Shown one piece after another: positions 7,210-11,840 of a stretch of 11,840 nt of DNA. Below the pieces are notes generated by a model. It saw only the letters and a list, made by a program, of their open reading frames with translations. It had not been told where the DNA came from and did not search any database. The stretch comes from Bacteroidales bacterium (GTDB lineage Bacteria; Bacteroidota; Bacteroidia; Bacteroidales; UBA7960). The stretch is from NCBI GenBank assembly GCA_007130545.1, contig SLSG01000262.1, positions 1-11,840 on the forward strand. Reading direction: 5' to 3'. The position numbers and the translations under genes are program-made. Each line of letters begins with the position of its first letter. Position 1 is the first letter of the stretch.

Positions 7210-7398
7210 TTATTTTATTTCTCTGTGAACGGTCATTTTCCTGAGGATCGGATTGTATTTCTTGATCTCCAAACGCTCTGGGGTGTTTTTCTTGTTCTTG
7301 GTGGTAATGTACCTGGAAGTGCCCGGCTGACCACTGTTCTTATGCTCGGTGCATTCGAGGATCACCTGAACGCGTGCTTCTTTTGTTTTCTTTGCCAT
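7210..7398 (-). CDS. rpmG: 50S ribosomal protein L33
   Basis: Structural protein of the large ribosomal subunit near the E site. 62 residues, with the typical bacterial L33 pattern VQVILECTEHKNSG, GTSRYITTKNKKNTPERLE and KKYNPILRKMTVHREIK. Only one cysteine (C16) is present, so this is the zinc-free form lacking the paired CxxC ribbon. It is the first gene of the minus-strand cluster. An exact TAnnTTTG promoter element lies 35 bp upstream of its ATG. The usual upstream neighbour rpmB (L28) is not here; the next gene upstream is the divergent FKBP isomerase. Confidence 0.97.
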   Translation of the reverse strand: MAKKTKEARVQVILECTEHKNSGQPGTSRYITTKNKKNTPERLEIKKYNPILRKMTVHREIK

Positions 7399-7432
7399 GA
7401 TGGGTACACCTTTATTTTTTCTTTCAGGAGCG

Positions 7433-7440
7433 CAAAATTA
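7433..7440 (-). promoter_or_regulatory. Candidate -7 promoter element for rpmG-DUF4295
   Basis: TAATTTTG on the minus strand is an exact match to the Bacteroidota housekeeping -7 consensus TAnnTTTG, 34 bases before the rpmG ATG. A TTTG lies upstream but with a 24-bp spacer, slightly longer than usual, so the -33 box is weak. Confidence 0.55.
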
Positions 7441-7471
7441 CATAATTATCTTGAATTATCCCACCAAATCT

Positions 7472-7479
7472 CAAAATTA
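7472..7479 (-). promoter_or_regulatory. Second TAATTTTG element upstream of rpmG
   Basis: An identical TAATTTTG sits exactly 39 bp further upstream on the same strand. It could be a second start for the ribosomal-protein transcript. I see no good TTG/TTTG at the expected upstream distance, and the region is AT-rich, so chance is a real alternative. Confidence 0.25.
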
Positions 7480-7582
7480 ATTTAAAAATAGGAGGTTCCC
7501 ACCATTTTCCATACCTTCGCATTTAAAGCAGGAGGAGTGGCCAGGTTATCTGCTCCCGATTGTTCATTTTAAGCAAATTATT

Positions 7583-8080
7583 ATGTCTGAAATCAAGGTA
7601 GTATCGCTGAGTTATGAATTACGCAAAGGTGGTCCAGAGGGGGAAATTGTTGAATCCGTGGAGTCGGATAAGCCGGTACAGTTTCTGGTCGGCGCGGGAA
7701 GGCTGATTCCCCGGTTTGAGGACAACGTAAAAGGCCTTGCCAACGACGAAGCGTTCGAGTTCACGGTAAAGTCTGACGAAGCCTACGGTCCTGTAAATGA
7801 AAAAGCGGTGGTAGACCTTCCCAAGGATATATTCATGGTGGATGGTCAGTTGGCCGAAGACCTGCTGGAAGTGGGGAAGGTTCTGAACATGCAGGACCAG
7901 GAAGGCAATCCGCACAGGGGACAGGTGATGGAGGTCGGTGAGGAAAGCGTGAAAATGGATTTCAATCATCCGCTGGCGGGGATGGACCTGCATTTTAAGG
8001 GCAAGGTCCTGGACAGCCGTGAAGCCACCCCTGAGGAAATCTCACACGGCCACGTCCATACCGGCAAGGACGGACATTAG
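7583..8080 (+). CDS. FKBP-type peptidyl-prolyl cis-trans isomerase, SlyD-like
   Basis: A 165-residue cytoplasmic prolyl isomerase and chaperone of the SlyD type. The FKBP half-domains are residues 1-70 (VGAGRLIPRFEDNVKGL at 36-52, and DEAYGP) and about 125-150 (NHPLAGMDLHFKGKVL). The insert-in-flap chaperone domain lies between them, about 71-125. The tail HGHVHTGKDGH is a short histidine-rich metal-binding-like end, much shorter than that of E. coli SlyD. It has no signal peptide. The ATG at 7583 follows an AT-rich leader with no Shine-Dalgarno. It is divergent from rpmG (184 bp apart) and convergent with DUF454, with only 8 bp, mostly T residues, between the stops. A nickel role is known for E. 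coli SlyD; here it is only possible. Confidence 0.93.
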   Translation: MSEIKVVSLSYELRKGGPEGEIVESVESDKPVQFLVGAGRLIPRFEDNVKGLANDEAFEFTVKSDEAYGPVNEKAVVDLPKDIFMVDGQLAEDLLEVGKVLNMQDQEGNPHRGQVMEVGEESVKMDFNHPLAGMDLHFKGKVLDSREATPEEISHGHVHTGKDGH

Positions 8081-8088
8081 CATTTTTT

Positions 8089-8523
8089 TTATTTCAGGGT
8101 TTTCAGCGAAGCAATATGCCAAGTCACGCCAACGGCAATGACCAGGAGCAAGCCCCTGACCCACCAAAGCTGCACGGCCCAGATGGCCGATATGGCAATG
8201 GTCACCCAAAGCAGGGCGATTGCCCCTGCCTTGATCTTGGCTTTCACCCCTCCCCTTTCGCGGTAATTGCGGATGGTCTCCCCGAAATACCGGTGGTTGA
8301 TCAGCCAGAGATAGAAGCGCCTCGAGCTGCGTGCGAACAGCCATGCCGAAAGCAGCAGGAATGGGGTGGTAGGGAGCAGGGGAAGCGGGATGCCCAGAAT
8401 GCCCAGCCCCAGCGAGAGCGTTCCGGCTACCAGGTAGATGATCCGCAGCAGCGGCGGCAGTTTTTTCCCGAAATCCGGCATGTCTGCCGGCTGTTGTTTC
8501 TGTTCACCAAGGCTGTCTTTCAT
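8089..8523 (-). CDS. DUF454 (YbaN-like) inner membrane protein
   Basis: A 144-residue integral membrane protein of the DUF454/YbaN family, function not established. The family signature is clear: GILGIPLPLLPTTPFLLLSAWLFARSS (about 41-67), then WLINHRYFGETI. Hydrophobic segments lie at about 26-62 (one or two passes), 100-117 and 119-137. The N-terminal 20 residues are polar. An upstream in-frame ATG at 8550 would add 9 residues, but it overlaps an exact TAnnTTTG promoter element, so the ATG at 8523 is preferred. The gene converges on the FKBP gene and diverges from the hydrolase gene, so it is probably monocistronic. Confidence 0.88.
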   Translation of the reverse strand: MKDSLGEQKQQPADMPDFGKKLPPLLRIIYLVAGTLSLGLGILGIPLPLLPTTPFLLLSAWLFARSSRRFYLWLINHRYFGETIRNYRERGGVKAKIKAGAIALLWVTIAISAIWAVQLWWVRGLLLVIAVGVTWHIASLKTLK

Positions 8524-8547
8524 TGTCGGGGAGGAATGCAGAAGGCG

Positions 8548-8555
8548 CAAATCTA
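8548..8555 (-). promoter_or_regulatory. Candidate -7 promoter element for the DUF454 gene
   Basis: TAGATTTG on the minus strand matches TAnnTTTG exactly and ends 24 bases before the preferred ATG at 8523. No good -33 box was seen at normal spacing. It implies a leader of under 20 nt. Confidence 0.45.
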
Positions 8556-8570
8556 ATAAAGTTTTTTATT

Positions 8571-9515
8571 ATGGAGGTACCATCCCACAACGAACAAAGC
8601 TTCTTTCTGACCAGTCCCAGCAACTTCCGTTTCGGGGTGACCAGCATCATGCCTTCCCGGGAAAAGCCCCGTGCCATTTTGTTGCTGATTACAGGCATGG
8701 CTGAACATGCAGGCAGGTACCGGGAGTTTGCTTCATTTCTAACCGGACACGGCATCGGATTTTTTTCGGCCGACCATCCGGGGCAGGGAATTACGGCCGG
8801 AAAGCAGTCAAAGTACGGACTGGTCTCCAAAACCCGGGGCTGGGAAAGGATGCTGGAGAATACCCGCTCTTTGTATACACATATCCGCAAAGCACATCCT
8901 GAAATCCCGGTCTTCATAATGGGACACAGCATGGGTTCGGTGCTTGCCCGGCATTTTATGGCGGTCTACCCGGTATACATTCAGGGACTGATTCTTTCGG
9001 GGCCTTTCGAAACCCCAACAGCCCTGTTAAGGCTTTCTAAAACCATGGTTTGGATGCTGTCATTATTCACCGGGTCCAAGTCCAACAGCAATTGGTTCAA
9101 TAAATTGTTTTATGGCAAGCTGAACCGCCATTTCAAACCCAGACCCACTTTGTTTGAATGGATCTCATCTGTCAGGGAGGAGGTGGATGCGTATGACAGC
9201 GACCCGGGCTGCGGGTTTTACTGCAGCAATGCCTTCTATTGTTCCCTGTTTACAGGGATTGCCGCCATGAAAAAGTCCCAACACAACCTGAAATACCGTA
9301 AAACCCTTCCGCTGCTTATCCTAAGCGGGCAGGCAGATCCGGTGGGCAATTTCGGTAAAGATGCGCTCAGGATTCATCAGAAGTTTTACAAGCAGAAGTT
9401 CCAGAACCTCACGCTGAAGGTCATGCACGGAAGGCACGAGTTGCTGCATGAGGCGGAAAAGGGGAAAACCTTTTATTACCTGTTGAACTGGATGGAGGGA
9501 CACCTCACCCGGTGA
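8571..9515 (+). CDS. Alpha/beta hydrolase, monoacylglycerol lipase / serine aminopeptidase S33-like
   Basis: A 314-residue cytoplasmic serine hydrolase of the Hydrolase_4 group (monoacylglycerol lipase and lysophospholipase relatives), expected to cleave ester bonds of lipids. The oxyanion region is TGMAEHAGRY (41-50), followed by SADHPGQGIT (66-75). The nucleophile elbow is GHSMGS with S120, the acid is D256 in SGQADPVG, and the base is H289 in GRHELLHE. All three catalytic residues are present in order and at family spacing. A cap region lies between about 150 and 240. Position 8571 is chosen as the first ATG; an upstream TTG at 8523 would overlap the DUF454 start. The leader is only 47 bp and shared with the divergent DUF454 gene. 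It converges with the USP gene, 16 bp between stops. Exact substrate unknown. Confidence 0.92.
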   Translation: MEVPSHNEQSFFLTSPSNFRFGVTSIMPSREKPRAILLLITGMAEHAGRYREFASFLTGHGIGFFSADHPGQGITAGKQSKYGLVSKTRGWERMLENTRSLYTHIRKAHPEIPVFIMGHSMGSVLARHFMAVYPVYIQGLILSGPFETPTALLRLSKTMVWMLSLFTGSKSNSNWFNKLFYGKLNRHFKPRPTLFEWISSVREEVDAYDSDPGCGFYCSNAFYCSLFTGIAAMKKSQHNLKYRKTLPLLILSGQADPVGNFGKDALRIHQKFYKQKFQNLTLKVMHGRHELLHEAEKGKTFYYLLNWMEGHLTR

Positions 9516-9531
9516 CTGGCTGAAACGTTTG

Positions 9532-10641
9532 TCAGGCACGGAAGATCAGCAGGGGCACCTGGCTTTGATGGATGAGTTTTTTTGTGATGTCCGGGAAGAA
9601 CAGCCTGGAAATCAGTCCGCGCTTGCGATTGGTCAGGGCAAAAAGGTCTATTTTGTTTGCGTGGGAAAACTCCGCCACTTTCTGAACGATATCCCCCCCT
9701 TCCAACAAATGGCATTCCACATTCAGTCCCTTGTGGACCCTCCGGAAATAATCCTTCAGCGCCTCCATCCTTACCTTGTCCCACGACTTTTTCGGGTCCT
9801 TCGACACATGGATGCAGTGGATCCGGAACTTGAAGGCAGATACAATATTGATCAGCCTTCGTATGGCCACATAATCTGAATCATCAAAATCGGTGACGTA
9901 TACAATGTTTTTCACCTGTGTCTCCCGATCAAAGGCCGAGTTGGCAGGGATGGCCAGCACCGGCACCCGCGTACGGTCCAGAACCCTGTACACCACACTG
10001 CCGATAATGTCGCTTTGCTTTTCACCCTTACCCTTGGTACCTGCTACGATAATGCCGGGTTTGTAATCTTTTGCAACCCTGGCAATCTCGTCTTCCACGA
10101 TGCCCTCCCGCAGGCTGTAGCCGATGCGTATCCCTTCAAATCCCTGCTCACGGGCCGCTTCCCGGATCCGGGCCACAAAACGGACCAGGTTTTTCCTGGC
10201 CGCGGCCTCCATTTCCCGCAGGTTGATATCCATATCGACCTGTATGCTGTAGGCATCAGTAATGGGCACCAGGTCAACAATCGGCGCATAATACACATGC
10301 AGGATCTTGATCTCCGCATCAAACTTTTGGGCCAGGTTCAGGGCGTAAAGGCAGGCACTTTTTGAATGGTCTGAGAAATCAACCGGCACCAGAATCCGTC
10401 GAATGGTTTTCCTGCTCTTTTTTTCCGCTTCTTCCCGCTCCGTTTTCCACATGGCCATCAGGCGCAGGGCCTTTTCCACATCAGACTCGCGGATCTGCAC
10501 CTTGACCCCCTCTGAAACTGCCCCCTGAAGCAGGTTGATGTGTTTCAGGGATACCTCAATGCCGGCGCTCTCAAACCTGGCCTTTAAGACCTCGGCAGAG
10601 GTATAATGGTCTGTTGCAACAGTAATCAATCGATCTTCCAT
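9532..10641 (-). CDS. DUF2007-linked tandem universal stress protein
   Basis: A 369-residue cytoplasmic protein with three modules. Residues about 5-70 resemble DUF2007, a putative signal-transducing domain (VATDHYTSAEVLKARFESAGIEV region; seen also as a small single-domain protein). Residues 81-232 are a first universal stress domain: it opens with RRILVPVDFSDHS and carries the ATP-binding pattern G-2x-G-9x-G-S at G201, G204, G214 and S215. Residues 243-369 are a second USP domain (KNIVYVTDFDDSD), in which that nucleotide motif is replaced by TNRKRGLISRLF. So one domain probably binds ATP and the other is probably degenerate. USP proteins are generally linked to stress and growth-arrest survival; the specific role here is not known. 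Start at 10641 has an AT-rich leader with a possible promoter at 10712-10682. Confidence 0.9.
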   Translation of the reverse strand: MEDRLITVATDHYTSAEVLKARFESAGIEVSLKHINLLQGAVSEGVKVQIRESDVEKALRLMAMWKTEREEAEKKSRKTIRRILVPVDFSDHSKSACLYALNLAQKFDAEIKILHVYYAPIVDLVPITDAYSIQVDMDINLREMEAAARKNLVRFVARIREAAREQGFEGIRIGYSLREGIVEDEIARVAKDYKPGIIVAGTKGKGEKQSDIIGSVVYRVLDRTRVPVLAIPANSAFDRETQVKNIVYVTDFDDSDYVAIRRLINIVSAFKFRIHCIHVSKDPKKSWDKVRMEALKDYFRRVHKGLNVECHLLEGGDIVQKVAEFSHANKIDLFALTNRKRGLISRLFFPDITKKLIHQSQVPLLIFRA

Positions 10642-10681
10642 GATGCAAAATATTTGGGGTTCAAGCCAAAACTCTCACCGG

Positions 10682-10712
10682 GAAAAGTACGAAAAAACAA
10701 GGAGGAATCCAA
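10682..10712 (-). promoter_or_regulatory. Candidate promoter for the USP gene
   Basis: On the minus strand, TTG (10712-10710) is followed after 20 bases by TACTTTTC (10689-10682), one mismatch from TAnnTTTG. This is near the normal Bacteroidota -33/-7 geometry, 40 bases before the ATG. Confidence 0.35.
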
Positions 10713-10794
10713 GTTCCGTATCGATTAAGCAACAGAAAGAAACCTGTCGTCCGCGCGCGCCATCCAAAAAAATTGGGCATATGGTGTTCCACTG

Positions 10795-10814
10795 GAATGC
10801 ATTCGTTATTTTTG
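10795..10814 (+). promoter_or_regulatory. Candidate promoter with adjoining palindrome for the second M14 gene
   Basis: TATTTTTG at 10807-10814 matches TAnnTTTG exactly. Two bases upstream lies the perfect 10-bp palindrome GAATGCATTC (10795-10804), inside the spacer where an operator could sit. No clear -33 TTTG is present. The element supports the ATG at 10886 over the in-frame ATG at 10781, which would lie upstream of it. Confidence 0.4.
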
Positions 10815-10840
10815 TCGCTTCACCGATTTTACATTTTTCC

Positions 10841-10866
10841 GTCGGATGGGGCAGTGCCCATCCGAC
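10841..10866. repeat. Perfect inverted repeat (10-bp stem, 6-nt loop) in the leader of the second M14 gene
   Basis: GTCGGATGGG (10841-10850) is exactly reverse-complementary to CCCATCCGAC (10857-10866), with loop GCAGTG. The stem is GC-rich and stable. It lies between the candidate promoter and the ATG, ending 19 bases before it. No T-run follows on the plus strand, so it is not a classical terminator. It could be a 5'-UTR structure or one copy of a dispersed REP-like palindrome. Confidence 0.8.
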
Positions 10867-10885
10867 AATAACAATACAAACCAGT

Positions 10886-11840
10886 ATGCGATCCATTTCA
10901 ATACACGTTTCCCTCCCCGCGTCCCTGTTTCTCACTGTCGCATTGGTCTCCGCTTCACTCACGACCCGTGCATGGGATACCCACTATGAGCAGCATGAGC
11001 TGAACAGCACCCCTTCCTATGCAGAGACCATTGAGTTTTGCCGGCGCCTGGCAGATGTTTCTGCCATGGTGCATTTTACCAGCATCGGTAAAAGCCACCA
11101 GCTGCGTGACATCCCGATGTTGATCCTCGACCGCAACGGCCATTTCAGCCCGGAGGAGGTCCGTGCCTCCGGCAATGTGGTGCTGCTGGTGCAGGCGGCC
11201 ATTCATGCCGGTGAGCCGGTTGGAAAAGATGCGGGATTGCAGCTGCTTCGCGACATCGCGGTCCACCAAAAACATCTGGGGGCCCTTGAGAACGTCACCT
11301 TGCTGTTTTTGCCGATCCTGAACGTGGACGGACACGAACGCTTCGGTCCCTACAACCGCATCAACCAAAACGGTCCCGAGGAAATGGGCTGGCGCACCAA
11401 TGCGCTGAACCTCAACCTGAATCGCGACTACCTGAAAGCCGACAGCCGGGAGATCCGGGCCTTTCTTGAAATGTGGAACCGCTGGGAACCCGACTTTTTC
11501 ATTGATACCCACTCCACCAACGGAGGAGACTACCAATACACGATGACCTATATGCTGGAAACCTGGGGCAATATGGACCCCGCGCTGACGCAGTGGTGCG
11601 AGGAGGTCTTCATCCCTTACTGGGAGCAGGCCATGGAAGCCTCCGGTTATCCGGTATTCCCCTACGTGACTTTCCGCAGATGGCATGATCCGCAAAGCGG
11701 ACTGGTCAGCAGGCCCTCGCCCCCGGCGCTTTCAACCGGTTATACCCCCAAGCGAAACCGCCCGGGCTTGCTGCTGGAAACGCATATGCTGAAACCATAC
11801 CATATGCGGGTAGAGTCGACCTACCTGACCATCCTCAGCA
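10886..11840 (+). CDS. Secreted M14 family zinc peptidase, N-terminal part (3' end outside window)
   Basis: 318 codons are visible with no stop, and the gene continues past the window. Residues 1-29 are a signal peptide (MRSISIHVSLPASLFLTVAL onward). The M14 domain follows: HxxE zinc ligands H107 and E110 in AAIHAGEP, probable third ligand H209 in FIDTHST (99 residues after E110), NVDGHERFGP (147-156), NLNRDY (177-182, substrate-binding Asn-Arg) and E299 in LLLETHML as probable general base. So all key residues are present. It is a different subtype from the M14 gene at 2058: HAGE and DTHST motifs instead of HSTE and EKHQMG. The start at 10886 is preferred because it begins the signal peptide and lies downstream of the TAnnTTTG element; an in-frame ATG at 10781 is open but would translate through the promoter and hairpin. 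Substrate unknown. Confidence 0.9.
   Translation, partial: MRSISIHVSLPASLFLTVALVSASLTTRAWDTHYEQHELNSTPSYAETIEFCRRLADVSAMVHFTSIGKSHQLRDIPMLILDRNGHFSPEEVRASGNVVLLVQAAIHAGEPVGKDAGLQLLRDIAVHQKHLGALENVTLLFLPILNVDGHERFGPYNRINQNGPEEMGWRTNALNLNLNRDYLKADSREIRAFLEMWNRWEPDFFIDTHSTNGGDYQYTMTYMLETWGNMDPALTQWCEEVFIPYWEQAMEASGYPVFPYVTFRRWHDPQSGLVSRPSPPALSTGYTPKRNRPGLLLETHMLKPYHMRVESTYLTILS

Noticed and set aside
8081..8092. T-run between the FKBP and DUF454 stops as an intrinsic terminator
   Set aside because: The only stem seen (CGTCC with GGACG, 5 bp, 10-nt loop) ends well before the T-run, so the geometry is poor.
9516..9534. Bidirectional terminator between the hydrolase and USP genes
   Set aside because: CTGAAACGTTTGTCAG can fold only with a bulge and lacks a T-run.
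10751..10760. CG-alternating tract as Z-DNA
   Set aside because: Only nine alternating bases, too short to claim.
10781..10885. Upstream in-frame ATG for the second M14 gene
   Set aside because: Frame is open, but the stretch holds a consensus promoter element and the hairpin, and the signal peptide begins at 10886.
10675..10962. Minus-strand ORF of 95 codons
   Set aside because: It spans the divergent promoter region and the palindrome, with no domain; the VGWALPHPTEK segment is just the translated palindrome.
1..11840. Defence system, prophage or mobile element
   Set aside because: All confident genes are housekeeping, stress or peptidase families; no integrase, transposase, nuclease or toxin-antitoxin pair was found.

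Overview
The window reads as a chromosomal segment of a Bacteroidota bacterium, probably a Bacteroidales/Marinilabiliales-like lineage with moderately GC-rich coding sequence judged by eye. The evidence is the rpmG - DUF4295 - ftsY - rimO cluster, a DUF2279 protein, a DUF2007-USP-USP fusion, secreted M14 peptidases, the lack of Shine-Dalgarno sequences at most starts, and several exact copies of the Bacteroidota -7 promoter element TAnnTTTG. Species cannot be named from the sequence.

Layout: (1) 1-1842, plus strand: the C-terminal half of a phosphoglucomutase/phosphomannomutase, then 7 bp later a secreted DUF2279 protein. (2) 1843-2059: a striking gap-free array of 7-bp units (consensus YRNCCAA, 30 full units plus one that runs into a start codon). 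It fills the whole space between the DUF2279 stop and the next start. (3) 2058-4679, plus: a large secreted M14-type zinc carboxypeptidase homologue with a C-terminal glutamine-amidotransferase-like region. (4) 7398-4693, minus: rpmG (L33), DUF4295, ftsY and rimO, with a likely intrinsic terminator between DUF4295 and ftsY. The expected rpmB neighbour is not upstream of rpmG. (5) 7583-9515: a SlyD-like FKBP prolyl isomerase (plus), a DUF454 membrane protein (minus) and a monoacylglycerol-lipase-like alpha/beta hydrolase (plus). (6) 9532-10641, minus: a DUF2007-USP-USP protein. (7) 10886 to the window end, plus: a second, different secreted M14 peptidase, cut by the window edge. A perfect 10-bp-stem hairpin lies in its leader.

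Most genes are housekeeping or general metabolism. The ribosome/translation/secretion group (L33, RimO, FtsY) is functionally coherent, and the two M14 enzymes are probably exported peptidases. I see no phage, transposon, CRISPR or defence system. No stretch longer than 300 bases lacks a gene. The gaps of note are the array (215 bp), the rpmG/FKBP divergent region (184 bp) and the USP/M14 divergent region (244 bp).

The most unusual object is the heptamer array. It reads open in essentially every frame on both strands, encodes the same heptapeptide in all three frames of a strand, and has G-quadruplex potential on the minus strand. It also places a short ORF with a stop/start overlap between the DUF2279 gene and the peptidase gene, in the peptidase's own frame.
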